Below, in pieces: positions 16,165 to 24,896 of a stretch of 64,000 nt of DNA (position 1 is its first letter; each line of letters opens with the position of its first letter). Position numbers and translations under genes: made by a program. Origin of the DNA: Acidobacteriota bacterium (GTDB taxonomy: Bacteria > Acidobacteriota > Blastocatellia > Pyrinomonadales > Pyrinomonadaceae); the NCBI GenBank assembly GCA_003385635.1, contig QQUY01000003.1:248001-312000 (forward strand), in the 5' to 3' direction. The notes under the pieces were generated by a model that saw only the letters and a program-made list of their open reading frames with translations, was not told the origin of the DNA and ran no database searches.

Positions 16165-17637
16165 TCAATGACCCGGAGCCAGTAGCGCGACCTCAGCCGG
16201 AGACTTGGCGACTTTTTTAAGCTCGAGCTGGCCCTGCAGGCTGAAATTGATCGATTCCCCAAGGATCCTGGTGGCTTCCTGCGGGGCGTGGAATCCCATA
16301 GAATTTTCCGCCTCTACAAAATCAAGATAGAATTGCGCCTTCCGCTGGAAGTCCTTTGCCACTGCAAGCTGATCGTCCGCCACGCCGGAATCTTTTGCAG
16401 CCTTGATCGACTCGATCAGACCGACAAGTGCGTCCATCGCGAGGCTTCTGAGATTGTATGTCGTGGTCTGGATCCGTTCGACACGGTTCTTCAGCTCATC
16501 TTCGCTAGCCTTGTGGCAGGTTTGGCACGACTGGTTGATGCTCAAAAGCGGGCTTTTCACGTGGTGCTCGCTGATCTTCATCGCACCCTCGCGGCGATAC
16601 GGCATGTGGCAGTCAGAACAGGAAACGCCCGCCCTTGAGTGAATCCCCTGGCTGAACATTTCGAATTCAGGATGCTGTGCCTTGAGCACCTCGGCTCCGG
16701 TCTGTTTGTGGGTCCAGTCCGTGTGCGCGACATCGTAATAGTACTCGGCTATGTTCTCGACCTTTAGGCCGTTGTTCCAGGGGTACGTAAGCCTCTTTTC
16801 TTCTCCCTTGAAGTAATACTCAACGTGGCACTGCGCGCAAACGTATGTCCTCATTTCCTGTCTGGTCGCGGACTGGTTCACATCGTAATTCTCGATACCC
16901 TGCGAAGCCTTCAGGGCCTTCATCCCTTCCATGAAAGCCGGACGTGTGACACGAAGCGCCATCGTTTGTGAGTTGTGGCAGTCGATACAGGCAACGGGAT
17001 GGTTCGTCTGCTTGCGGGCTTCGGGGTACGGCATCTTGTTGATCGCCTCGAAACCCTTGAAAATGTCGCCGTTTCCGAGCTTCTTGTAAGCGACGTAGAC
17101 CGATGCGTGGCAGTTGATGCAGGTTCCCGGCTGACGCGCGACGACCTGGCGTTCGGTGAACGTCTGATCCTCAAGCATAAAAGCGTGGCCGCGCTCCTCC
17201 CGGAAATCGACCGCGAACGCATAACCGTCCCACATCGTCTTCAGCCTCGGATCTTCCTCAAGCCTCGATTGCGACACGACCGAACGGGGATCGGCATTCG
17301 TAGGCGTGCGGGGCACGGCCTCGCTGCCGCCATAACGGGTTCGTTCCTGGTCAACCGTCTTTTTGTAGCCGTCGTACTGAAGAGGGAAGTTCTTGCCCCA
17401 GATCTCGGGATCGACCGTATCGTCGGTAAGCTCGACGACCCTGAAGAAGGGATTTCTCGCCTCGTTCTTTCGCTCGATGATGTTCGTAAGCATATATACG
17501 CCGAAGATCGCGGCGAAGAACGAAAGGACCGCGACAAGCACCACGATCTTAAGGCCGAACAGGCGCGGCCTTGCGGAGCCCTTCTCTGGTTCGGGTGCTA
17601 TTGTCTTTTCTTCTTGTTCCAGATTTTCTTCTGTCAT
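16165..17637 (-). CDS. nrfA: Ammonia-forming cytochrome c nitrite reductase (pentaheme c552)
   Basis: A 490-residue periplasmic enzyme reducing nitrite to ammonium with six electrons. One N-terminal membrane segment follows a charged cytoplasmic leader (residues ~1-60), so it may remain anchored. Five heme motifs are seen: CINCH (173-177), CIDCH (217-221), CAQCH (267-271, in the conserved CAQCHVEYYF context), CSDCH (340-344) and CQTCH (371-375). The active-site neighbourhood HTDWTHKQTG...KAQHPE is conserved. The first, active-site heme has CXXCH rather than the classical CXXCK. I start at ATG 17637, which has a GAGGAA box; the longer frame overlaps nrfH. It follows nrfH by 28 bases and uses electrons from it. 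Confidence 0.95.
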   Translation of the reverse strand: MTEENLEQEEKTIAPEPEKGSARPRLFGLKIVVLVAVLSFFAAIFGVYMLTNIIERKNEARNPFFRVVELTDDTVDPEIWGKNFPLQYDGYKKTVDQERTRYGGSEAVPRTPTNADPRSVVSQSRLEEDPRLKTMWDGYAFAVDFREERGHAFMLEDQTFTERQVVARQPGTCINCHASVYVAYKKLGNGDIFKGFEAINKMPYPEARKQTNHPVACIDCHNSQTMALRVTRPAFMEGMKALKASQGIENYDVNQSATRQEMRTYVCAQCHVEYYFKGEEKRLTYPWNNGLKVENIAEYYYDVAHTDWTHKQTGAEVLKAQHPEFEMFSQGIHSRAGVSCSDCHMPYRREGAMKISEHHVKSPLLSINQSCQTCHKASEDELKNRVERIQTTTYNLRSLAMDALVGLIESIKAAKDSGVADDQLAVAKDFQRKAQFYLDFVEAENSMGFHAPQEATRILGESINFSLQGQLELKKVAKSPAEVALLAPGH

Positions 17638-17665
17638 CTCATTTCCTCTGATCAAGAAACCTCTC

Positions 17666-18124
17666 TTACTTGGCGTGACCGACTCCACGGTGGCACCGGA
17701 CGCACGAGACCTCTTCGGAATGCTCCTGGCCGGACGAGACGGTGATCGATTCGACCATCGAGGCGTGGCAGGTCCGGCAGGTCTGTTCCGTTATTTCCAA
17801 GTTCGTCTTTCCTATCTGGATCGGTTCGTGAAAGCCGTCTGTGGTGAAGTAGTACGAGTGCCAGAACCCGTTCGAGGCCTTGGTTGCGTACTTCGCGATA
17901 AATCCACTCGGTGTGTGGCAGTCGTTGCAGGTCGCGACGGCGCGATGGCTGCCTTTTATCCATCCGCTGTATTGCTCTTCCATCACGTGGCAGTTCGCGC
18001 ACGAGGAAGGGTCGTTGCTTAGGTAGCTGTACCCTTTTGCGTACCAGAAAGTGTAAGCGGCTATGCCGGTTGCAAGACCTAACCCAACCGCCGCTATGAC
18101 GAGTTTGAAGGTGAAGAGATTCAT
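17666..18124 (-). CDS. nrfH: NrfH tetraheme quinol dehydrogenase, electron donor to NrfA
   Basis: A 152-residue NapC/NirT-family cytochrome. One N-terminal transmembrane helix (residues ~5-25) anchors it in the inner membrane, where it oxidises menaquinol and passes electrons to NrfA. Four heme-binding motifs are present: CANCH (42-46, followed by VMEEQYSGW with the Met typical of the first NrfH heme), CNDCH, CRTCH and CVRCH. Length matches NrfH. ATG at 18124 gives the standard family start even though its ribosome-binding site is weak; the longer frame would run into a repeat. nrfA follows 28 bases downstream, so the pair forms an operon for respiratory ammonification. Confidence 0.95.
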   Translation of the reverse strand: MNLFTFKLVIAAVGLGLATGIAAYTFWYAKGYSYLSNDPSSCANCHVMEEQYSGWIKGSHRAVATCNDCHTPSGFIAKYATKASNGFWHSYYFTTDGFHEPIQIGKTNLEITEQTCRTCHASMVESITVSSGQEHSEEVSCVRCHRGVGHAK

Positions 18125-18184
18125 CGGAGGTCGGACCAAGGATAATCGAAAGTCGCGGCGGTGACAAAGAAGTTCATATGAACC

Positions 18185-18235
18185 GGGCTTCGTCCCGTAG
18201 GGACGCCGTATCTTAGCCGTGATGCTGAAGAATGG
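18185..18235 (+). repeat. Truncated A-type hairpin repeat upstream of nrfH
   Basis: Has the GTCCCGTAGGGAC hairpin (18192-18204) and the linker GCCGTATCTTAGCCGTG, but the middle hairpin is degenerate and the third is missing. It is opposite in orientation to the copy after nrfA. Confidence 0.85.
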
Positions 18236-18239
18236 TCTC

Positions 18240-18317
18240 AACCACGAAGTAACACGAAGGGTACACGAAGAAAAGAAGCGCTCTTTCTTTGTGCCGATCT
18301 GTGTCCCTTCGTGGTTA
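18240..18317. terminator. Inverted CACGAAG-word hairpin after the GH92 gene
   Basis: Left arm aaccacgaagtaacacgaag (18240-18259) pairs with the right-arm segments tgtcccttcg and cttcgtggtt (ending 18317). On the minus strand it lies just after the GH92 stop at 18331 and before nrfH, a terminator-like position. The word belongs to the short-word families seen elsewhere in the window. Confidence 0.5.
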
Positions 18318-18330
18318 GAAGGTTCAGGTG

Positions 18331-21300
18331 CTATTCAATGATGATCTCGTCGACGAAGATATATGCATCGTAGCCCGCGCCGGGGTGCCAGGCCGGGAGC
18401 TTGCCGTAGTTCAATGCCTTCACACGGACATATCTAGCAGTTACGGGATCGATCGTCTTCATATAGTCGCGGATCGTGTGCTCCATCTCACGCTCGGGGA
18501 AGTTCGTCTCGATCTCCGCAACCTTTCGCCAGGCGTTCCTGTCGTCCGACACTTCGAACTCAACGGAACGCGGCATCCAGATCCAGCTCCTCGCGACCTG
18601 CAGAAAGCCTCCGCCGAGTTTCGATATCTTCGTCGGGCGTTTCAGATCGATCACCGCCTCAAAGTCCTGTCCCTGGTATCCCTGCCATTCTCCCGAAGCG
18701 AAATTGGTCGTTCCGCGAAGGCCATCGATCAACCCCTTCGGTCCTCCGGCGGTGTACTGGTTCGAGTACTTCGATCTGATCTCGACGTCCCAGTCGTGCG
18801 GCATTTTGTTCAGCTTCGATTCGGCGGTGAGGCTTTGAATTCCATCGGCTCCCACTGTTATGGCCTTGACGGTACTTGTCCTAGAAACCTTGAAGGGACC
18901 TTCATAGGTTCTTGTCGTCGCGTAAGGCCCGGCCTCTTCACTGCTTACGGAATAGAGGATCCTGAAACCCTCTTCGGGAGAGGAGATCGTCACCGTCGTG
19001 GAATCTTCAAAGACGCGGTCGCCGGAGATCGTCGGTACGGGCGGAAAGGCTTCACTTATCGAAGAAACCTTAGGTGCGAAGAACCAGTCCCTCACAGGCT
19101 CCCGCGACATCGTGAATTCAATCGCTCCGCCTTGCTGCAGAGCCTTGTGAGTGAAAGACGAATCGCGGAGGGGTTTGCCGTTGAGCCTGACCGAAGCGAG
19201 GTAAGGTCCCTCGCCGTACTTCACAATCGTGAATGTCTTTCCGTTCTCGAGATTGATCTTCGCTTCCCTGAATACCGGAGTTCCAATCGCGTACGTCGCA
19301 TCGCCGGGATTCACCTGATAGAACCCGAGCGCGCTCAGGACAAACCAAGCCGACATCTGGCCGCAGTCCTCGTTTCCGATAAGTCCGTCTGGGGTCGGTT
19401 TGTAGAACTCGTCCATTATCTTCCGGACGTAGTACTGCGTCTTCCAGGGCTGTCCGGCGAAGTTGTAGAGGTATGCAATGTGGTGCGACGGTTCGTTTCC
19501 GTGCGCGTACTGCCCGATCAGTCCCGTGATATCCGGCTGGACGCGACCTTCGAGGGTCGAATCGGTCGTGAATAGTTCGTCGAGCTTCTCGGCGAACTTC
19601 GGTTTGCCGCCAAACAGACGGATCAGGCCTGGGACGTCCTGAGTAACGTGAAAGGTGTATTGCCAGGAGTTCGCCTCGGTGAAATGGAACGTTACCTCGT
19701 TCGGCGAGAACGGTGTGATCCAGTTGCCGTTTTGCTTTGGCCGCATAAAGCCAGTCCGTTTGTCGAAGAGGTTTTTGTAGAACTGGGCACGCTTAAGGTG
19801 GCTTTCTCCCTCAACGTGGACCGGATCGTCGTAACGGGGGTGACGACCCATCCCGGAGCCAGGGTACCTCTTATCGAGCAGTCTTTCTGCAATGACATGC
19901 AGGCAATAACTGTTATACGCATACTCGAGCGTCCTCGAGACAGATTCCTGTTCGTCCTCCATCGAGATGTAACCGCGCTTGCGGAACGCGTCGAGGCCTT
20001 CGATGTCGAGCTCCGACGAATGCTTCGCCGCCTCGTACGCCTTCTCGTAGTCGAATCCCTCGATGCCCTTCGCCATCGCGTCGGCGATGACCGACACCGC
20101 GTGGTAGCCGATCATCGTGTCGGTCTCGTTTCCGGCGAGCTCCCAGACCGGAAGTTTCCCGCCCTGCTCGTACATCCGTATGAAGGTGTTAATGAACTCG
20201 ACCGTGCGCTTTTCGTCGATGATCGTGTAAAGAGGGTGAGTCGCGCGGTAAGTGTCCCACAATGAAAAGATCGTATAGTTCTTAAAGGGATCTTTTTCGC
20301 CCTCCCTCACGGTCGGGCTACTGACACTATCCGAAGTTATATTGTGAACCTGGCGATCAAGTCCGCGATAGTTGCCGTCGACGTCGTTGTATACGTTCGG
20401 GGCGATCATCGTGTGATAAAGCGCGGTGTAGAAGTTGGTCATCTCGGCATCGGTCCCGCCGGAGACCTCGATCTTCGAAAGCTCCTTGTTCCAGGCCGCC
20501 CGCGCGTCCTTTCTCACCTTGTCGAAATCCCAGTGCGGAACTTCGGCTTCGAGGTTCCTACGTGCGCCTTCAATACTGACGGCAGAGATGCCTACTTTGA
20601 GGAGGATGGGTTTGTTTTCGGAAGTCCTGAAGCGGAAGTTGGCCTTTAGGTCTTTGCCTTTGTAGTTGGATTGTAGCGGGTCCTTCGAATTCGTATTTTC
20701 GAGTTTGCCGCCCTCGCCTCTTACGGCCGTCGCGAGGATGGGCACTGAAAACTCGGCCGAAAAGAAGACGATCTGGTCCTTGGCCCACGACCGCGAGCGT
20801 CTGAAGCCCTCGACACGGCTGTCACCAACGATCCTCAATTCAGAATCAAGAACCTCGTCCCGCCATTTAAGATCAAGCGCGATCTTTGCTTCCCTCGTTC
20901 CTTTAGGAAACGTGTACCTGTGAAATCCGACCCTCTCGGTCGCGGCCATCTCGGCGAGGATGTTCTCGTCGTGGAGCTTCACCGAGTAATAACCCGGCTC
21001 CGCCTTCTCGTGGTCGTGTGAAAACTTTGAGGCGAATCCCCTTTTGGTGTCTTCGGGACTCGCTTCCCAGAAGTAATCATCGTTTATGTAGGGAGCGAAA
21101 AGGACATCGCAATAATCCGGAATGCCTGTGCCGCTGAGGTGGGTGTGCGAGAACCCGTAGATGATGTCGTCCGAGTAGTGGTATCCGGAGCTCCCGTCCC
21201 AGTTATCGATCCGCGTATCGGGCGACAATTGGACCATACCGAACGGCATCGTCGCGCCGGGAAATGTGTGTCCGTGGCCCCCTGTGCCGATGAACGGATT

Positions 21301-21387
21301 CACCCACCGCGACGGATCTTCGTTGGCGAGTAAAACGGAAACGAATGTGAGGACAAAACAAATAGTCAGGAGTGGCAGCCTTTTCAT
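18331..21387 (-). CDS. GH92 alpha-1,2-mannosidase with C-terminal discoidin-like domain, secreted
   Basis: A 1018-residue glycoside hydrolase family 92 enzyme, a calcium-dependent exo-mannosidase acting on mannose-rich glycans. Signal peptide at residues ~1-21. The start of the mature protein carries the family hallmark WVNPFIGTGGHGHTFPGA with PFGMVQLSPDTR. The catalytic (alpha/alpha)6 part shows WELAGNETDTMIGYH, HGNEPSHHIAYLYN and GLIGNEDCGQMSAWF, all standard GH92 elements. After about residue 770 come a chitobiase/hexosaminidase C-terminal-like beta domain and an F5/8 type C (discoidin-like) domain up to the end, probably glycan binding. Longer than minimal GH92 (~750) because of these additions. 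No sugar-uptake genes are adjacent. Confidence 0.95.
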   Translation of the reverse strand: MKRLPLLTICFVLTFVSVLLANEDPSRWVNPFIGTGGHGHTFPGATMPFGMVQLSPDTRIDNWDGSSGYHYSDDIIYGFSHTHLSGTGIPDYCDVLFAPYINDDYFWEASPEDTKRGFASKFSHDHEKAEPGYYSVKLHDENILAEMAATERVGFHRYTFPKGTREAKIALDLKWRDEVLDSELRIVGDSRVEGFRRSRSWAKDQIVFFSAEFSVPILATAVRGEGGKLENTNSKDPLQSNYKGKDLKANFRFRTSENKPILLKVGISAVSIEGARRNLEAEVPHWDFDKVRKDARAAWNKELSKIEVSGGTDAEMTNFYTALYHTMIAPNVYNDVDGNYRGLDRQVHNITSDSVSSPTVREGEKDPFKNYTIFSLWDTYRATHPLYTIIDEKRTVEFINTFIRMYEQGGKLPVWELAGNETDTMIGYHAVSVIADAMAKGIEGFDYEKAYEAAKHSSELDIEGLDAFRKRGYISMEDEQESVSRTLEYAYNSYCLHVIAERLLDKRYPGSGMGRHPRYDDPVHVEGESHLKRAQFYKNLFDKRTGFMRPKQNGNWITPFSPNEVTFHFTEANSWQYTFHVTQDVPGLIRLFGGKPKFAEKLDELFTTDSTLEGRVQPDITGLIGQYAHGNEPSHHIAYLYNFAGQPWKTQYYVRKIMDEFYKPTPDGLIGNEDCGQMSAWFVLSALGFYQVNPGDATYAIGTPVFREAKINLENGKTFTIVKYGEGPYLASVRLNGKPLRDSSFTHKALQQGGAIEFTMSREPVRDWFFAPKVSSISEAFPPVPTISGDRVFEDSTTVTISSPEEGFRILYSVSSEEAGPYATTRTYEGPFKVSRTSTVKAITVGADGIQSLTAESKLNKMPHDWDVEIRSKYSNQYTAGGPKGLIDGLRGTTNFASGEWQGYQGQDFEAVIDLKRPTKISKLGGGFLQVARSWIWMPRSVEFEVSDDRNAWRKVAEIETNFPEREMEHTIRDYMKTIDPVTARYVRVKALNYGKLPAWHPGAGYDAYIFVDEIIIE

Positions 21388-21419
21388 ATTTCTTGGTTAC
21401 GGGAAATATGTTTGATGTC

Positions 21420-22057
21420 CGTCCCGTAGGGACGCCGTATCTTAGCCGTGCGCTTCAGCGCACGGAAATGCGTCGATCACGATTTCCCAGCGACGAAGTA
21501 GAGGTCAGCCGCGTAGCGGCGTACCAACGTAAAAAGAATTCGTAAATGAGACACACGACCGTCCCGTAGGGACGCTGTATCTTAGCCGTGGCCGTCAGGC
21601 CACGGAAACAGGCGGAAATTATACCCCAGCCGCGTAGCGGCGTCCTTCGATTGGGCGACGTCGTAATGCGACTAAACGGACGGTGGGCGACGATACCGTG
21701 GCCTGAAGGCCAAGGCTAAGATACACCATCGCTACGCGATGAGATCACGCCGGCAAAATCGGACCGCGTCGAAAACGACGTCGCTACGCGACTAAAACAA
21801 ATGTGCGTCAGTCCACCGTGGCATGAATGCCACGGCTAAGGTACACCATCGCTACGCGATGAGAGCACGCATCGCATAGTCGACAGGCGCGGAAATGATC
21901 CGGACGCGATGATGACGCGAAACGTAAACGACCGAGGGCGTGGGAATGATCCGAGACGTGATCATCCGGGCTTCGTCCCGTAGTGACGCCGTATCTTAGC
22001 CGTGCGCTTCAGCGCACGGTAACGAGCGATAATATTCGGCCAGCCGCGTCGCGGCGT
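21420..22057. repeat. Left hairpin array: modules A1, A2, B1, B2, A3
   Basis: A modules in plus orientation: A1 21420-21522, A2 21560-21643, A3 21974-22057. B modules in the opposite orientation: B1 21658-21742, B2 21778-21862. Each module has three short hairpins around a fixed TATCTTAGC linker: in A, GTCCCGTAGGGAC, CCGTG(N)CACGG and GCCGCGTAGCGGC. Stems differ between copies but stay complementary. This is the whole content of the gap before the transposase gene apart from a ~110-bp linker between B2 and A3. Confidence 0.92.
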
Positions 22058-22062
22058 AGCGA

Positions 22063-22518
22063 TCAACCGAACAGATACTTCTCATCCACGATATCAACGT
22101 CGTGAAGGTCCAGGAGCTTGCGGTACTCGTCCTCGAATCCCATTCGCGAATGATGGGACCGTTGGTTCTTGATATACGCCTCGACGGAACTGAGTGCCGA
22201 CCTACTGACAGTAAAGCTCGCATAGCCGTCCTGCCACTTGAAGGTCCGCCGGTTCTCGAACGTCTGGCTTATCCATCTGGATGATTCGCCCTTGATCTGC
22301 TGAACGATCTTGCTTGTGTTTGATGAAGGCTTTGCCATCATCAGCACATGAATGTGGTCGTCGTATCCGCCGACTCGAAGTGGCGTTGCTCCTGCGCGTT
22401 TTACGCTTCCGCTGATGAAGGTCCAGATCTTCTTTTCGATCTCTTGGGTAATTAGTCGTCGTCTGTTTTTCGTACTGAAGACAATGTGAAAGAAGTGTGA
22501 GGAGTAAGTGTTTGGCAT
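22063..22518 (-). mobile_element. tnpA: IS200-like Y1 (HUH) transposase in a hairpin-repeat array
   Basis: A 151-residue IS200/IS605 TnpA-type protein. The HUH pair is visible in GGYDDHIHVLMMA and the catalytic Tyr in VEAYIKNQRSHH; SSHFFHIVFSTKNRR is the usual N-terminal strand. Such enzymes cut and join single-stranded DNA at hairpins. No TnpB partner exists and no canonical IS200 ends were recognised; instead the gene begins 5 bp from module A3 on one side and lies ~70 bp from module B3 on the other. The reading frame is intact and its length is normal, so it may still be active on the flanking hairpins. Confidence 0.92.
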
Positions 22519-22589
22519 AAGTTGTCAATGCTTCCTGTGAGAGTGGAACGATTGAAACAAAAATGCCTCGGGATTTCAATGATTTCGAG

Positions 22590-23017
22590 ACGCCGCTACG
22601 CGGCTAGGTCGGGTTTTTGCGAACGTACCGTGGCCTGAAGGCCACGGCTAGGATACACCATCGCTACGCGATGAAGACACGACATCTCAAGACCCCGAGG
22701 GAACGCTTCGATTCAAAACGTCGCTACGCGACTAAACGGACGGATCGTGAGCGGACCGTGACCTGAAGGCCACGGCTAAGATTCACCATCGCTACGCGAT
22801 GGATAGGCGCATCGCATATTCGATAGAAGGGGAAATAGTCCGGACGCGATGAGAGCGCAAATCACAATGTCTTCGGGGTTGTGAGAATAATTTGAGCCGT
22901 GATGAATCGGGCTCCGTCCCGTAGGGACGCCGTATCTTAGCCGTGCGCTTCAGCGCACGGGATGCGCGCGAATGAACCCGTATCAGACGAAGTGAATTCT
23001 CAGCCGCGTAGCGGCGT
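22590..23017. repeat. Right hairpin array: modules B3, B4, A4
   Basis: B3 22590-22674, B4 22718-22802 and A4 22915-23017, with a ~110-bp linker between B4 and A4 that matches the linker between B2 and A3 (shared cgcatcgcata, gtccggacgcgatga pieces). The order B, B, linker, A repeats the order on the left side of the transposase, so the two flanks are direct repeats of about 400 bp. Confidence 0.9.
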
Positions 23018-23087
23018 ATGTCTCAATCCGTTTCCTCTACGCACTGTATCAACAGAGAAGGGCACACAGACAAGAGGAGAGGAAGTA

Positions 23088-23921
23088 ATGAGAATTTATA
23101 AGAGCATATTTACAGCTGCCCTTACAGCAATCCTGGCGCTTACAGTCACGGCACATGGCCAGTCCGGCGAGGGCCTTCTCGAAGACCACAGGCCTTTTGA
23201 CTATTCCGACAAGTACTATGAAGACAACGGGGTCTTTGGCCACGAAGTGATCGGCCGAAGGACCGGTGTGGATACGTTTTCCGTCTTTGACTCGAACTCT
23301 GATCTTCGCTTTCGGGGAGTCAGGATCCTTGAAACACGAACCGCGTACGATCACGAAGGTAAGCCTTTGTACTGGGCGTTCTACGGCGATCTCGAAAGGA
23401 GCTCGTTCACTTTCGACAAGGCCGGGGAGCAGGCAATGGAAGCTGCCCGGAGCACATCCGTGTATTTTTTCCCGAGCACGAAAATTGCGGGCGCTCAGCG
23501 ACAGTCGGCACTAATTGACAGGCGTGAGAACAATCCTGAGAAAAACCCGCTCGGGATCGGTGCCGCTGTAGAAGTGGCATACACCCGAAAGGTGCTGACA
23601 AAGGAAGGTCGGGTGATTATGAACGACATTCTTGGTCGAAACGGAAAGTCGCTGGACGGCCTGCCGGTGATCAAGACGATTTCACAATTGAACGAGCTTG
23701 TTCGCTACGAGCTAGTCACACTGACGGCAAGGGATATCGCTATCCAGAACGGGGCTCCGTACGTGATCGCGAACGTGATCGAGGAACCACGCTTTGGCGC
23801 TATCGCTCCGGATGCATACCTAAATTTTACAGGGAACGGAGACAAGCCGATCGATGCGGAATCGCAATTCTTTGAGCAGTTCGAGTGTTTGAAGAAGACG
23901 GGAGGGTTTTGCGAGCAATGA
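23088..23921 (+). CDS. Exported protein of unknown function
   Basis: A 277-residue protein with a signal peptide (MRIYKSIF..., cleavage near TAHGQS). The start at 23088 is fixed by a GAGAGGAAG box; the frame is open further upstream only through the repeat module A4. The mature part is mixed alpha/beta, has no known motif, and ends with two cysteines near the C-terminus (ECLKKTGGFCEQ) that may form a disulfide. No recognised family. Its stop codon abuts the stop of the convergent rluD-like gene: TGA and TCA share a TGATCA palindrome without any spacer. Confidence 0.75.
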   Translation: MRIYKSIFTAALTAILALTVTAHGQSGEGLLEDHRPFDYSDKYYEDNGVFGHEVIGRRTGVDTFSVFDSNSDLRFRGVRILETRTAYDHEGKPLYWAFYGDLERSSFTFDKAGEQAMEAARSTSVYFFPSTKIAGAQRQSALIDRRENNPEKNPLGIGAAVEVAYTRKVLTKEGRVIMNDILGRNGKSLDGLPVIKTISQLNELVRYELVTLTARDIAIQNGAPYVIANVIEEPRFGAIAPDAYLNFTGNGDKPIDAESQFFEQFECLKKTGGFCEQ

Positions 23922-24893
23922 TCAATGTTCGCGTTCGCGGATCATCGTGATGATCGAGATCAGTTCGTCAGGCAGTGGCGCCTCGAAGCTCATACGCTCC
24001 TTCGAGACAGGGTGAGTGATCTCGAGCTTTTCAGAATGCAGGAAGAAGCGGTCCAGCTCGCGGACCGCTTTTTTCAATTGTGCGTCGGGAATAGTGTTGT
24101 CGCGGCCCTCATTGTAGACAGTGTCGCCGACGACCGGATGCTTGATGTGAGCCGTGTGAACGCGGATCTGGTGAGTGCGTCCCGTGCGTATATCAAGGTC
24201 GAGAAGAGTAAACCGCTCAAACCTCTGGCGGACTTTATAAAAGGTCAGCGCGTTCCTTCCGTTTTTGTCGACCGCCATTTTAACCCTGTTCTTTCTGTCC
24301 CTTGCGATCGGAACATCGATCTTCCCGTTAAGGCGCCTAACAAATCCGTGCACAAGAGCGACGTATGATTTCGATACTTTGCGAGAAGCAAACTGTTCGG
24401 AAAGGCGGTCCTGCGTGATCTCGTTCTTTGCGACGACGATCAGCCCGGAGGTTTCCTTATCGAGCCGGTGGACGATCCCGACTCGGTTCTTCTTAGACTC
24501 GTCCGTTGATTCAGCTGCAATTCCGAAATGAAACGCGACCGCGTTCGCCAGCGTTCCGTTCGATACCCCGGCCCCCGGATGAACGACCATTCCCGCCGGT
24601 TTATTTATGACCGCAAGGTACTCATCCTCGAACACGATGTTAAGGGGAATGTCTTCGGGTGTGAAACGGTCGTCGTCTTCAGTAGTAAACTCGATCTGGA
24701 TCCGTTCACCGGCTCGAAGTTTGTAGGAGGACTTTGCCTGCCCGCCGTTCACCGTCGCCGATCCTTCATCTATCAGTTTCTTTAACTGCGATCGGGAGCG
24801 GTCTTCAAACTGCTCCGAAACGAAGACGTCGAAGCGCTTGCCTTCATCAGCGTCGTCGACCGTAAACTCAAATGATTCAGCGGTTTCGGACAA
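23922..24893 (-). CDS. rluD: RluA/RluD-family 23S rRNA pseudouridine synthase
   Basis: A 323-residue cytoplasmic enzyme converting specific uridines in 23S rRNA to pseudouridine. An S4 RNA-binding domain occupies about residues 15-75 (RSQLKKLIDEGSATVNG), followed by the catalytic domain with NKPAGMVVHPGAG and the motif HRLDKETSGL, whose Asp (about residue 141) is the catalytic residue, and GRTHQIRVH. RluD is the best guess among RluA-type paralogues because of the S4 domain and length. The start is TTG at 24893, four bases from the lgt stop, so it is the last gene of the ileS-lspA-GNAT-lgt-rluD run. Confidence 0.9.
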   Translation of the reverse strand: MSETAESFEFTVDDADEGKRFDVFVSEQFEDRSRSQLKKLIDEGSATVNGGQAKSSYKLRAGERIQIEFTTEDDDRFTPEDIPLNIVFEDEYLAVINKPAGMVVHPGAGVSNGTLANAVAFHFGIAAESTDESKKNRVGIVHRLDKETSGLIVVAKNEITQDRLSEQFASRKVSKSYVALVHGFVRRLNGKIDVPIARDRKNRVKMAVDKNGRNALTFYKVRQRFERFTLLDLDIRTGRTHQIRVHTAHIKHPVVGDTVYNEGRDNTIPDAQLKKAVRELDRFFLHSEKLEITHPVSKERMSFEAPLPDELISIITMIREREH

Positions 24894-24896
24894 GAT

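Noticed and set aside
18328..19575. Plus-strand ORF of 415 residues opposite the GH92 gene
   Set aside because: Antisense shadow of a clearly coding GH92 gene; the translated sequence has no recognisable domain.
21420..23017. CRISPR-like array
   Set aside because: Repeats occur in both orientations, have internal hairpins and irregular spacing, and there are no cas genes.
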